From Algoriphagus sp. (GTDB lineage: Bacteria; Bacteroidota; Bacteroidia; Cytophagales; Cyclobacteriaceae), in the NCBI RefSeq assembly GCF_024305035.1, contig NZ_JAMWZB010000017.1, positions 42,300-106,299 of the forward strand: a stretch of 64,000 bases of DNA, written 5' to 3'. Made by a program: the position numbers and the translations under genes. Positions 45,144 to 53,978 of the stretch are shown here, one piece after another. The notes beneath the pieces are model-generated. The model ran no database searches. It had not been told where the DNA came from and saw only the letters and a program-made list of their open reading frames with translations. Position 1 is the first letter of the stretch, and every line of letters begins with the position of its first letter.

Positions 45144-45658
45144 AAATCAATCCGCATCAGATAATCGGTCTGAACTTCATCCCCAAAGGGAAAAGGATGG
45201 CTTCCAAAAATTCGGAGGCCATTTTTTTCATAAAACCGGATTGCGCGGGCATTTTTCTCCCAGACTCCCAACCAGAGATAGTTCTTTGCTTTTTGGCGGG
45301 CTAGCTCCATAGCAAAATTTAATAATGCGGGCCCCACTCCCCTTCCCAGGTAATCCTCAAGGACATATAATCTGGCGATTTCCAAACTTTCCGGATCCTG
45401 AATATCGGTTTGGGAAGGCGTTTCATTGACTTTGAGATAACCTAAAAGCTGATCCTCTCCTTTTGCCAAGAAAAAATGGGAGGAAGGGATTTCAAACTCC
45501 TTTTTCAGCTGTGTCAAAGTAAAGGCTTCATTCAAGTAATGTTGGACATTTTCGGGTTTGTTTCCACTGGTGAAAGCTTGGATAAAAGCAGTCCGGGCCA
45601 GGCTAAGCACGTCTGGCAAATCGTTTATTTCAGCAGGGACTATCGTTATTTTTTTCAA
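45140..45658 (-). CDS. GNAT-family N-acetyltransferase with a TTG start
   Basis: The 172-residue protein has GNAT motif A, EIARLYVLEDYLGRGVGPALL (about 90-110) with G-R-G-V-G, and the motif B helix RAIRFYEKNGL. The only start in frame before the first domain residues is TTG at 45658; an in-frame TAA lies six codons further upstream, so an ATG start is impossible. The substrate is unknown. The gene is convergent with the OmpA-like gene and overlaps its stop by 4 bp. Confidence 0.9.
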   Translation of the reverse strand: MKKITIVPAEINDLPDVLSLARTAFIQAFTSGNKPENVQHYLNEAFTLTQLKKEFEIPSSHFFLAKGEDQLLGYLKVNETPSQTDIQDPESLEIARLYVLEDYLGRGVGPALLNFAMELARQKAKNYLWLGVWEKNARAIRFYEKNGLRIFGSHPFPFGDEVQTDYLMRIDF

Positions 45659-45719
45659 AGGAAAAGCAACCGTTTACATGACATCCTATCGTTCAAAAAT
45701 AAAGCAAATACCCAAATTT

Positions 45720-46151
45720 TCACGATTCATCCGGTAACCCTTTATCCGGTGTGTTTCGAATATAATCCGCATAGCGTTTCAGCTTGTAGGCAAACCACTC
45801 TTTTTGAAGGTCAGATTCATGAATCATGCGCTTAAATTGTTGAAAGGGCTTTCGGTGTTGAAGACTGTTTGTCAGGCGTCGGGCTACTTTGCTGTCTTCC
45901 AACGAATCCACAAAGTCCTCCATCACCTCAAATGCCTCCCAGGACTCCATGGGTCTGATGACCCAATAGTCATCCCAGTTTTGATCGATTTTATCAATGA
46001 TATCTTGCCATAGTTTTCGATCGACAAAAGAATCCCAGCCCTCTGGAATAGACAGCACTTCACCGGTATTTTTATCCACATAACAAGTGGCGCCCATTTC
46101 CAAATCTTCGGTTATTTCTCGAAGCATTTGCTCGGTAATTGGTAGATTCAT
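45720..46151 (-). CDS. UPF0158-family protein
   Basis: From ATG 46151 (MNLPITEQML) the protein has 143 residues; a longer start at 46202 adds 17 residues unlike the family. The segment FVDSLEDSKVARRLTNSLQHRKPFQQFK (about 85-110) and KEWFAYKLKRYADY fit UPF0158. Its function is unknown. No signal peptide. It is a single gene between the acetyltransferase gene and a copy of the repeat family. Confidence 0.8.
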   Translation of the reverse strand: MNLPITEQMLREITEDLEMGATCYVDKNTGEVLSIPEGWDSFVDRKLWQDIIDKIDQNWDDYWVIRPMESWEAFEVMEDFVDSLEDSKVARRLTNSLQHRKPFQQFKRMIHESDLQKEWFAYKLKRYADYIRNTPDKGLPDES

Positions 46152-46260
46152 CTGTTTATCAATTATTTTTTCAAGGGTCAAATAGAATACTCGAATAATC
46201 ATCCTCCTGGATAAGATTTATTCTTACCAGCATTACAGGTGTTTTTAAGTTCATCCTAAA

Positions 46261-46330
46261 GGTCACCTGGAATCTTGCAGGGTTGACATCCTACCCTGGG
46301 TGACTTCGTAATCCTGCTAGATTTCATAGG
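46261..46330 (-). repeat. Copy 3 of the dispersed structured element
   Basis: On the plus strand GGTCACCTGGAATCTTGCAG, CATCCTACCC, GGTGACTT and GCTAGATTTCATAGG align with the reverse complement of the tandem units near 63.9 kb. TGGAATCTTGCAGG (46268-46281) can pair with CCTGCTAGATTTCA (46314-46327), with one T-T mismatch and one G-T wobble. On the minus strand a small central hairpin GATT-ACGA-AGTC (46302-46313) is possible. It lies in the 387-bp gap upstream of ssb. Confidence 0.75.
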
Positions 46331-46404
46331 GAAAATCCCACTAGCTCATCGATCATAAATTTATTAAAAACCTGAATGTCTAGCTGATCATTCCCTCAAA
46401 TTTA

Positions 46405-46438
46405 TTTGATAACAAACGACAACTATCGGATACTTTCG
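46405..46438 (+). promoter_or_regulatory. Possible ssb promoter
   Basis: TTTG (46405-46408) and TACTTTCG (46431-46438, seven of eight to TAnnTTTG) are separated by 22 bp. The leader to the ssb ATG would be about 95 bases. Confidence 0.3.
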
Positions 46439-46538
46439 ACTGTCTCCCGACTGGTTCTTGGCCTGGGATGCAATTTTGGCTCAACGATTTACTTCTGGCG
46501 AAATCAAAAAATCATCATTCACTAAAACAACAAACCAT

Positions 46539-46937
46539 ATGAATGCGCTAAGAAACAAAGTACAGCTCATCGGTCACTTGGGTGACAAAGTAGAACTTCA
46601 AAAATTCGACTCCGGACAAGTCCTGGGAAAAGTGTCCCTGGCAACTAACGAAAGTTACAAAAATCAAGAAGGCGAACGCGTGGAAAATACCACCTGGCAT
46701 CGCTTGGTTCTTTGGGGAAAACAAGCTGAGATTCTCGAAAAATTCACAGACAAAGGCTCTGAGATTGCCATTGAAGGCAAAATTTCCAACCGGAGCTATA
46801 CGGACAAAGAAGGAATTAAACGATACACCACCGAAATCGTCGTGCACGACTTCCTGTTTTTGGGTAAAAGAAATTCCGAATCCCCTGCCTCTACCCTAGA
46901 ACCGGCTGAAACCCGAGAAGAGGACCTTCCCTTCTAG
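46539..46937 (+). CDS. ssb: Single-stranded DNA-binding protein
   Basis: From ATG 46539 (MNALRNKVQLIGHLG) the protein has 132 residues. The OB fold contains KVSLATNESYKN, NTTWHRLVLWGKQAEIL and GKISNRSYTDKEGIKRYTTEIV, all conserved in Ssb. The acidic C-terminal tip ends EEDLPF, the motif that recruits partner proteins. An upstream in-frame start would add 27 residues of no homology. A strong terminator follows. Genomes of this group often carry several ssb paralogues; this may not be the essential one. Confidence 0.95.
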   Translation: MNALRNKVQLIGHLGDKVELQKFDSGQVLGKVSLATNESYKNQEGERVENTTWHRLVLWGKQAEILEKFTDKGSEIAIEGKISNRSYTDKEGIKRYTTEIVVHDFLFLGKRNSESPASTLEPAETREEDLPF

Positions 46938-46952
46938 CCTTGAGTTGAAATT

Positions 46953-46979
46953 AAAAAAGCCCAGTTTATGGGCTTTTTT
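46953..46979 (+). terminator. Rho-independent terminator after ssb
   Basis: AAAAAAGCCC (46953-46962) and GGGCTTTTTT (46970-46979) form a perfect 10-bp stem with a 7-base loop, followed by a G and a T run. It could act on both strands. Confidence 0.85.
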
Positions 46980-47040
46980 GTTTTTTTGGGCAGCTAGTGA
47001 TTCTCTTTTCCTTGGAAGGATCGGACAGGCTCTAAACTTA

Positions 47041-47071
47041 AAAACCCCCGGAACAATGTCCCGGAGGTTTT
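47041..47071 (-). terminator. Rho-independent terminator of the efflux operon
   Basis: On the minus strand AACCTCCGGGAC pairs imperfectly with GTTCCGGGGGTT, followed by TTT. It is about 30-60 bp beyond the RND permease stop. Confidence 0.75.
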
Positions 47072-47099
47072 GTCTAAAAAACCACCAACCTTAAATCAA

Positions 47100-50000
47100 T
47101 CATGCCTTTATCTTTCGCAGCTTCATGTTCAATTTATCTGCCAGCAAGTACATGACTGGTACAATCACTAACGTAAGGAAGGTTGCAAAGGTTAACCCAA
47201 ATATGACCGTCCAAGCCATTGGTCCCCAAAAATCTGCGTTGTCACCGCCGACGTAAAATTGAGGGTCAAATTCGCTCAATAAGGTACCGAAATTGATATT
47301 CATTCCGATGGCCAGTGGAATTAAGCCCAATACGGTAGTTATGGCAGTAAGCAAGACTGGTCTGAGACGCGTCTTTCCGGATTCGACGATACTTCCCACT
47401 AAATCCTGATAAGACAAATACTGACCTTCAGACACCCCGAGTTCTTCTCGTTTTCTGGCCCGCACCAAGTTCGTGTAGTCAATCAATACAATCGCATTGT
47501 TTACCACTACCCCTGCAAGTGAAATAATTCCAATCCCGGTCATGATCACCACAAAATCCATATTGAAAATCACCAATCCCAAAAACACACCAATGGTGCT
47601 CAATACCACCGAGGCCATGATGATGAATGGAGTGGTCACCGAGTTAAACTGAGCTACGATAATCAAGAAAATCAGGGATACTGCAATTCCTAGGGCTCGG
47701 ATCAAAAACTCCATCGACTTGGCCTGTTCCTCCTGCTCTCCTGTGAATTTAACGGAAATTCCATCTGGAACTTCGAAACCAGCCATGTATTCCCGAAGGG
47801 CTAAATTGATCTCAGTAGCATTGTATCCGTCCAAAACATTGGAATAAATAGTTACTGCTTTTTCCAAGTCTTTTCGCTTGACCGAGCCATACGTGGACCC
47901 AAATTCAATGTCTGCAACAGCAGAAACCGGCACTTCACGTTTCTCCCCAAACTTATCCCGGAAACCTATTTTTTTATTGATCAGCGCATTGACGTCGTAG
48001 CGATAATCCTCTTTCAATCGAAGTTGAATCGGATAATCATCTTCCCCCTCTTTGTACTTGGAAACCTCCAACCCGAACAGTGAGGTCCTCATTTCAGTGG
48101 CGATGGTAGAGGTGGAAAGTCCAAATCTCCGTGCTTTGTCGCGGTCTATATCCACGATAAGCTCTGGATTCCCCAAAGACAAATCGGTCTTTAATTCCTC
48201 CACCCCGGGCACATTTTTACTGTTGAGAAATTCAAGGGTACGGTTGACACAACTGATCAACTGATCGTAGTCCTCTCCGGAAAACTCAATGTTGATCGCT
48301 TTTCCTACCGGAGGTCCGGCCTTTTGTTTATCCACAGTAATCAGCACCCCCGCATAATCTTCGGCGATTTCACGAATTTCTTCCATCGCCTTATTGGTAT
48401 TGACTCCCTGCCGGTCGATGTAGTCTACAAAGCCAATGGTGATTTTGGCTTTATGTGGGGTAGCCTCTCCCGTGGATCCTTCGGTCGGATCACTGGTTCC
48501 TTCCCCGATTTGGGAAATCATCGACTCAATGATCTCATTGTATTCACCCAAACTTTCGGCGATTCGATCCTCAAATTCATCCACAAATTCATTGGTTGCC
48601 TCAATATCGGTTCCCATTGGAAACTCCACATAGACATTGATCAATTGCGGTTGATTATCCGGAAAGAAAAGCACCTTTGGGGCTCTGATAAAAAGCAGAG
48701 CCAGCGAGAAGAGTAAGAGTAAATTGATCCCACCGAATAGGAAGTAAGGATTTTTACCTCGAAGAGAATACGTTAAAAGACCTTCATAGGCATTTTCCAA
48801 TCGAACCAAAAAAACCGTCTGAAACCATCGGATCGCCTTTCTGAGTAAAAACACATTGAATAGGGTCAACACACAAGCTACCAAGGTCAGTGATCCAAAG
48901 GCCGTCCATCCCAGTAGATAAAAAATCGTAGACAAGACCAGAAATATACCTGCAACAATAATTGATTTTTGCTTGGGCTTTTCTTTGGTAACGTCTTCAA
49001 TTTTCATGTACATGGAAGTCATGACCGGATTGATAACCAAGGCTACAAAAAGAGAGGAAGTCAATACGATAATTAAAGTAATCGGCAGGTATTTCATGAA
49101 ATCACCGATCGTATCCTGCCAAAATGCCAAGGGCATAAAAGCGCCAAGAGTAGTCGCTGTGGATGTAATAATGGGCCAAGCCACCTCTCCTACTCCTTCT
49201 TTTGCCGCGACGATCGGAGATTTGCCCTCAGACATCAAACGGTAAATATTCTCCACCACTACGATTCCATTATCCACGAGCATTCCCAAAGCCAAGATCA
49301 GGGAAAACAACACCATCAAATTGAGGGTGATCCCAAAGGCATTGAGCACCAAAAAGGAAATAAACATCGAAAGCGGAATAGCGGACCCTACGAAAAGGGC
49401 ATTGCGAAATCCTAGGAAAAACATCAAAACTAATACGACTAGGATCACTCCAAAAATGATGGAGTTTTCCAAATCACTGACCTGAGTACGGGTAGTTTTA
49501 CTTTGATCATTGTTGATGGTAATCTCCAAATCCGGTGGAAACCGGTTGGCTTTGGTTTCTTCGATGATTTGCTTGATTTTATCTGCGGCAAACAACAAAT
49601 TCTCCCCGCTTCGTTTGACTACATTGATCGTGACCACCGGGAGGTTTTTCATTCTAGCATAGGAGGTCCGGTCTTTATAGGTATCCTTTACCTCAGCCAC
49701 ATCCCGGAGATAGACGATTTTTTGATTATCCGTTTTGACAATCACATCCAAAATATCCATGGGATCGGTAAATTCCCCATCCACCCGAAGCGTACGCTGA
49801 AAATCACCTCCTCTGATACTACCTCCTGAAATGGTTACATTCTCGGATCTCACTGCATTGGCGATATCATCAAAGGTCACCCCAACAGACTCCATTTTGT
49901 AAGGATCTGCATTGATTTGAATTTCACGCTCTACCGTTCCGGCCAGATCAGCTTTTGAGATTTCGGGAAGCTTTTCAATTTCATCTTCCAAATATTCCCC

Positions 50001-50504
50001 AAATTTCTTCAGTTCGGCTTCCGAATAATTCCCAGAAATATTCACATTCATAATCGGGAAATCAGAGGTATTCACTTCTAATACATTCGGATCTTGATCC
50101 AAATCTGAAGGCAATTCACTCTTGGATTTATCCACTGCGTCTTTGACATCCTGGATGGCTTTTGAAATCTCCACACCTGGATTAAATTCTACGACAATCG
50201 AAGAGAAATCCTGAACCGAAGTGGATTTGATATCCTTTACATCATTGAGGGATTTAAGCTCCTTCTCAATCGGTCGAGTGATCAAGTTTTCCATATCCAC
50301 GGGAGAATTGCCGGGATAAGGCGTTCCCACATAAACGGTGGGAATAACGACTTCGGGAAAACTCTCTTTGGGCATGGTACGGTAGGCACCCAATCCCAAT
50401 ACCGTGATGATCAGGGTCAGAATTACGATCGAGGTGGAATTATCCACACTCGCACTAGTGATCCCAAACTCTCTTGTTGTATTTAATTTTTTTTGCTCGG
50501 CCAT
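47100..50504 (-). CDS. RND efflux transporter permease subunit
   Basis: The 1134-residue protein is an HAE1/CusA-type resistance-nodulation-division pump. The first helix is near residue 25, followed by the porter loop (NLITRPIEKELKSLNDV) and the transmembrane block with FGVILVVLVLMFFLGFRNALF, LALGMLVDNGIVVVENIYR and the proton-relay Asp/Asp-containing LMLVDNG segment. A second half repeats this order (GIVVNNAIVLIDY). Between helix 6 and the second half, about residues 495-555, two additional hydrophobic segments occur, longer than in AcrB. It sits with the MFP and TolC-family genes, so substrates would leave the cell through the outer membrane. The substrate is unknown. Confidence 0.95.
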   Translation of the reverse strand: MAEQKKLNTTREFGITSASVDNSTSIVILTLIITVLGLGAYRTMPKESFPEVVIPTVYVGTPYPGNSPVDMENLITRPIEKELKSLNDVKDIKSTSVQDFSSIVVEFNPGVEISKAIQDVKDAVDKSKSELPSDLDQDPNVLEVNTSDFPIMNVNISGNYSEAELKKFGEYLEDEIEKLPEISKADLAGTVEREIQINADPYKMESVGVTFDDIANAVRSENVTISGGSIRGGDFQRTLRVDGEFTDPMDILDVIVKTDNQKIVYLRDVAEVKDTYKDRTSYARMKNLPVVTINVVKRSGENLLFAADKIKQIIEETKANRFPPDLEITINNDQSKTTRTQVSDLENSIIFGVILVVLVLMFFLGFRNALFVGSAIPLSMFISFLVLNAFGITLNLMVLFSLILALGMLVDNGIVVVENIYRLMSEGKSPIVAAKEGVGEVAWPIITSTATTLGAFMPLAFWQDTIGDFMKYLPITLIIVLTSSLFVALVINPVMTSMYMKIEDVTKEKPKQKSIIVAGIFLVLSTIFYLLGWTAFGSLTLVACVLTLFNVFLLRKAIRWFQTVFLVRLENAYEGLLTYSLRGKNPYFLFGGINLLLLFSLALLFIRAPKVLFFPDNQPQLINVYVEFPMGTDIEATNEFVDEFEDRIAESLGEYNEIIESMISQIGEGTSDPTEGSTGEATPHKAKITIGFVDYIDRQGVNTNKAMEEIREIAEDYAGVLITVDKQKAGPPVGKAINIEFSGEDYDQLISCVNRTLEFLNSKNVPGVEELKTDLSLGNPELIVDIDRDKARRFGLSTSTIATEMRTSLFGLEVSKYKEGEDDYPIQLRLKEDYRYDVNALINKKIGFRDKFGEKREVPVSAVADIEFGSTYGSVKRKDLEKAVTIYSNVLDGYNATEINLALREYMAGFEVPDGISVKFTGEQEEQAKSMEFLIRALGIAVSLIFLIIVAQFNSVTTPFIIMASVVLSTIGVFLGLVIFNMDFVVIMTGIGIISLAGVVVNNAIVLIDYTNLVRARKREELGVSEGQYLSYQDLVGSIVESGKTRLRPVLLTAITTVLGLIPLAIGMNINFGTLLSEFDPQFYVGGDNADFWGPMAWTVIFGLTFATFLTLVIVPVMYLLADKLNMKLRKIKA

Positions 50505-50507
50505 GAT

Positions 50508-51647
50508 TTACTGCTGCGCAATGTTCACATTAAAATTGTCTCCTACTTCTCGGAAGCCTTTATCCACCAACTGCTCATTTCCTGTCAAGCCCTCGAGAAT
50601 CTCGGCATTCTGCTGGAAGGTTTTTCCTCGCTTCACGTAGATTTTTTGAGCCTTTCCTTCCTTCACTACAAAAACATAGTCCCCTTGATTATCACTCAAT
50701 ACCAATTTGGACGGAACGACCACCGCATTGGGATTTTCATAATCTTTGATCTTCATGACCGCTAGCATATTAGGCTTGACCATTTCTAGCTTGGGCAAAA
50801 ATACCTCTACTTTGAAGGTCCGATTGTTTGGGTTGATGATGGAGCCTACCGAGGATACTTTGGTTTTTATTTCCTGACCAATGGATGGGAAATTTACCCT
50901 GACCGAATCCCCTTTATTCAAAACACCCACGTAGGATTCCGAAATATCCGCCTCGATAAAAAGGTCACTTTCCCCTACAAACTGGAACATCGGAGTACCT
51001 GGCTGAACCAACTCTCCCAATCTTACCTGTACGGTCTCGATCGTTCCGTTAAAGGGTGCCCGGACAAAAGCTTTATCCAATTGGGTTTTTAATGAAGCCA
51101 GATTTCGCTCCAATCCTTCTTTTCTGTTTTTTGCTTCCAGGTATTGGACTTCTGTCCCGATCTGCTGATTCCACAACCGCTCCTGTTTTTCAAAAAGCGT
51201 ACGTGCCAATTGTAACGAGTTTTCGACTTCTTCGATATTTCGTTGAATCCCTTCCGCATCGATTTGAGCTAACACTTGCCCTGTATTGACCCGCATTCCT
51301 TCGATGGCTGGGATTTCGACAATCCTACCCGAAGTTTCAGCAGAAATGCTAACATTTTTCTTAGACAAGACTGCTCCGGTCACCTCTACAAAATGCTCAA
51401 AATTGCTTTTCTGAGCATCCGCGGTGGTGATGAGAATGGACTTTTGATTTTGTTTGGCAAACTCCGGATCCAACTTGGTCAGCTCGGATTCTAATTCGCG
51501 GATGGAGCCGTTGAGCTCAATCACTTCAGCTTTTAGCTTTTCCAACTCCGCCTTTTTCGCTTCGATGCTATCCTCTTGTGCACAGCTCACTGCCAAAATC
51601 ATCGCAAAGCTGATGGGTAAAAATTTCAAGGTTCCTTTCATGGTCAT
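50508..51647 (-). CDS. RND efflux periplasmic adaptor (membrane-fusion) protein
   Basis: The 379-residue protein has a lipoprotein signal (LAVSC, cysteine about 22), a coiled-coil segment right after it (EDSIEAKKAELEKLKAEV, about 25-60), the lipoyl-like domain (GRIVEIPAIEGMRVNTGQVLAQID), and a hairpin and beta-barrel with FVRAPFNGTIETV. It links the permease to the TolC-family channel. The extra coiled coil between the lipid anchor and barrel is typical of Bacteroidota adaptors. An alternative ATG lies two codons in (51641). The gene starts 3 bp upstream of the permease gene. Confidence 0.94.
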   Translation of the reverse strand: MTMKGTLKFLPISFAMILAVSCAQEDSIEAKKAELEKLKAEVIELNGSIRELESELTKLDPEFAKQNQKSILITTADAQKSNFEHFVEVTGAVLSKKNVSISAETSGRIVEIPAIEGMRVNTGQVLAQIDAEGIQRNIEEVENSLQLARTLFEKQERLWNQQIGTEVQYLEAKNRKEGLERNLASLKTQLDKAFVRAPFNGTIETVQVRLGELVQPGTPMFQFVGESDLFIEADISESYVGVLNKGDSVRVNFPSIGQEIKTKVSSVGSIINPNNRTFKVEVFLPKLEMVKPNMLAVMKIKDYENPNAVVVPSKLVLSDNQGDYVFVVKEGKAQKIYVKRGKTFQQNAEILEGLTGNEQLVDKGFREVGDNFNVNIAQQ

Positions 51648-51680
51648 TTTTACGGTTTTTCTCCTTTCAGAAAAAGGATA

Positions 51681-53048
51681 CTAGTTGGTTTGATTTTCAA
51701 TTGATGTTTTTAATATTCCTAGGGCTTTTTCCAAATCCACTTTGGAAACTAAGCCGTCGTAAAGTGCGGATAAATAATTGATCTCTGCCTCGATTAATGC
51801 CGCATCAGCTTCCACTACTTCGAGATTGGATCCCACTCCTTCATTGTATTTGATTCGGGCCATATCAAAGACTTCTCGAGCCAAGGCCAGATTTTCCTGT
51901 TGAACTTGAAGTAAACTTAAGTCATTTTTCAAGTTAGTTTTAGCAGAGAAAATTTCGCTTTTTATACTTTCCTTGAGGTAATTTCGCTGATTTTCCAACT
52001 GCTGAATCTGTATCCTATTCTTTTGGATCTTAGCACTTTTTAAAAACCCGTCAAAAATCGGAATTGTCATACTCACCCCAATCAGGGAGCTTCCAAACCA
52101 ATTTTGACTATTGAACACCGAACTGATTTCATTCCCTGCCCCGGCTCGCTGAATGTTCCCCACAAAATCGATCGAAGGCATATATTGAGACTGATTGTTT
52201 TTAATGTCCAATCCGACCAATTCAATATTGGTATTGACTTGTTTGACTTCAATTCGCTCAGATCCCTGTTCGGTCAACAGCGCGGAGACCTCTTCCAAAC
52301 TATTGAACTCTTCCAAATTTTCTTCCAACTCCAAGTCGTATTCCATCGGAAGGCCGATTTGCAGTTTTAAAAGCTGCATGGAAATCTCCAGTGCCGCGCG
52401 ACTTCGCTCCAACTGGGTGAAGGTGTTGTTTCGTTGAACCTGAATTCTCGACACATCAATTTTCTCGGCAAAACCTGCCTCATTTAAGGCCCGTGTTTCA
52501 TTCAAAAGTGTATCCACCCGCGCAAGATTTGACTGGGCCAGTCTGATTCGCTCCTGGTTCACCAAGACGCCAAAATAAGCCTTCTTGACCGACTCGATTA
52601 CATCGGTTTCTGTTTTTTCCAGATCATAATCGGTGAGTTGCTTGTAGGTCTTGGCCGCGCGGAGACCTACAAAGAATGACCCATCAAAAATCATCTGGCG
52701 GACATTTGCGCTTAAGGAAGAGGTAAAACTCACCCCAAATCGCGCTGGAATTACATCCGAAGGGATGTTTGGATCTCCAAAGGGCGGTTCATTCGGTAAG
52801 AAGACAACCGGAATCGCCGGATTGTAGTTTACATCAAATGCACCGTTGATTTGAGGAAGGCCACTGGCAGTAGTTTCCTTAATCGTAGCCTTGGAGATTA
52901 AAGTCTCCAGTCTGGCGTTTTTAACATTGACGTTATTCTCAAGAGAGAGTGAAAGTGCCTCTTGTAGAGTCATTCTCACCTGCTCCTGAGCCTGAAGGGC
53001 TAAAGAAAATGAGAAAATCAGCCATAAGGCAAAAAGGTTTTTTTTCAT
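51681..53048 (-). CDS. TolC-family outer-membrane efflux channel
   Basis: From ATG 53048 the protein has 455 residues; the first in-frame codon of the longer frame (53063) is TTG and unlikely. Signal peptide about residues 1-20. Two OEP repeats of long helices and beta-strands follow, with NVNVKNARLETLISKATIKE and YNEGVGSNLEVVEADAALIEAEINY as recognisable helical stretches. It forms the trimeric exit duct. It is separated from the adaptor by 33 bp and lies 11 bp after the tetR stop. Confidence 0.94.
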   Translation of the reverse strand: MKKNLFALWLIFSFSLALQAQEQVRMTLQEALSLSLENNVNVKNARLETLISKATIKETTASGLPQINGAFDVNYNPAIPVVFLPNEPPFGDPNIPSDVIPARFGVSFTSSLSANVRQMIFDGSFFVGLRAAKTYKQLTDYDLEKTETDVIESVKKAYFGVLVNQERIRLAQSNLARVDTLLNETRALNEAGFAEKIDVSRIQVQRNNTFTQLERSRAALEISMQLLKLQIGLPMEYDLELEENLEEFNSLEEVSALLTEQGSERIEVKQVNTNIELVGLDIKNNQSQYMPSIDFVGNIQRAGAGNEISSVFNSQNWFGSSLIGVSMTIPIFDGFLKSAKIQKNRIQIQQLENQRNYLKESIKSEIFSAKTNLKNDLSLLQVQQENLALAREVFDMARIKYNEGVGSNLEVVEADAALIEAEINYLSALYDGLVSKVDLEKALGILKTSIENQTN

Positions 53049-53059
53049 TCCTGTAGGGT

Positions 53060-53662
53060 TCAATCTTGTTTTTTCTGTTGACTATAATAAGCTTCACGAC
53101 CTTTTTGAGTGAATATCCCATGAAGAAAATGATCCATCATTTCCATTTGGACCTCCACTAGGTCATGTGAATCGGTGTGGTGATTGGTTTGCTCCAAAGC
53201 GGAAGTGATTTGATTCACCCGGAGTCGGGCTAAGATAGTGGAATCGATTTCCTCTCTGAAATAGCCTAGTTTCTTGCCCTTCTCCAGGACATTGACCAGA
53301 TCCAATAGGATCACTTCTTCCTTATGCTTCTCGAAAATCTCCCAGGCATCAGGAAAATATTTCTGGACTTCCAAAATGGCAATCGGATTAATTCCGCTGA
53401 GTCGCTCGCGCATCAATTTTGACAAATTGACCAAGTGCTCAATGACGCCGTCTTCAGACTCCATGATAAAGCACATTTTCTCTTGATCCAAGGAAAGCAT
53501 TCGATGAAATGCCTCCATGACCAACTCCTTTTTATCCTTGAATTCCTGATACAGTGTTTTTTTGGATATCCCTACTTGCCTTGCCAGGTCGTCCATGGTA
53601 ATATTCCTGACTCCATAGCGGGCGAACTGCTCCATTGAAACATCCAATATTTTATCTCTCAT
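53060..53662 (-). CDS. TetR/AcrR-family transcriptional regulator
   Basis: From ATG 53662 the protein has 200 residues. The helix-turn-helix is MDDLARQVGISKKTLYQEFKDKKEL (about residues 23-47), the classical TetR N-terminal domain. The C-terminal ligand domain has no recognised ligand. An upstream TTG (53692) is contradicted by a promoter element at 53690-53697. The gene is first in the efflux operon and is probably autoregulated through the palindrome at 53699-53726. Confidence 0.93.
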   Translation of the reverse strand: MRDKILDVSMEQFARYGVRNITMDDLARQVGISKKTLYQEFKDKKELVMEAFHRMLSLDQEKMCFIMESEDGVIEHLVNLSKLMRERLSGINPIAILEVQKYFPDAWEIFEKHKEEVILLDLVNVLEKGKKLGYFREEIDSTILARLRVNQITSALEQTNHHTDSHDLVEVQMEMMDHFLHGIFTQKGREAYYSQQKKQD

Positions 53663-53689
53663 CTCCACGCAATCATTAGAATTGGGACA

Positions 53690-53720
53690 CAAAACTACGG
53701 AAACTATTTACATCCACAAA
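53690..53720 (-). promoter_or_regulatory. Promoter of the tetR-efflux operon
   Basis: On the minus strand TTTG (53717-53720) is followed after 19 bp by TAGTTTTG (53690-53697), a perfect fit to the Bacteroidota promoter. The predicted transcription start, about 53686, lies 24 bases upstream of the ATG at 53662. Confidence 0.6.
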
Positions 53721-53726
53721 GTTTCC
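53699..53726. promoter_or_regulatory. Palindromic operator for the TetR regulator
   Basis: GGAAACT at 53699-53705 and AGTTTCC at 53720-53726 form a perfect 7-bp inverted repeat with a 14-base spacer, and two further spacer positions are symmetric. The palindrome covers the -33 element and spacer of the promoter at 53690-53720. This is the expected place for a repressor site. Confidence 0.6.
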
Positions 53727-53906
53727 ATGGTTTTTCATCAAATATTATTTTGAAAGAAAGTTCACAGCAAACCATACGATTACTTTTCATCTATAATTAG
53801 TTGATTTTGAAATATTTTATTTTGTTTTTTAAGCTTCATTTTTTCCCATTTTTATGTTCTCCTTACCCTTAATAAAAATGGTATAGAGGTATAATTGAAG
53901 GGTAAA

Positions 53907-53978
53907 GGTTACCAGGAATCTGGCGGGGTCGATCCTCCTACCAGTGAATGACTTTTTAGTCCAGCTCGATTACATGGG
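53907..53978 (-). repeat. Copy 4 of the dispersed structured element
   Basis: On the plus strand GGTTACCAGGAATCTGGC, ATCCTCCTACC, GTGAATGACTTTTTAGTC and AGCTCGATTACATGG follow the same order as copy 3. The central hairpin GACT-TTTT-AGTC (53950-53961) is a perfect 4-bp stem with a 4-base loop. The copy ends at the ATG-like start of the degenerate hydrolase. Confidence 0.75.
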
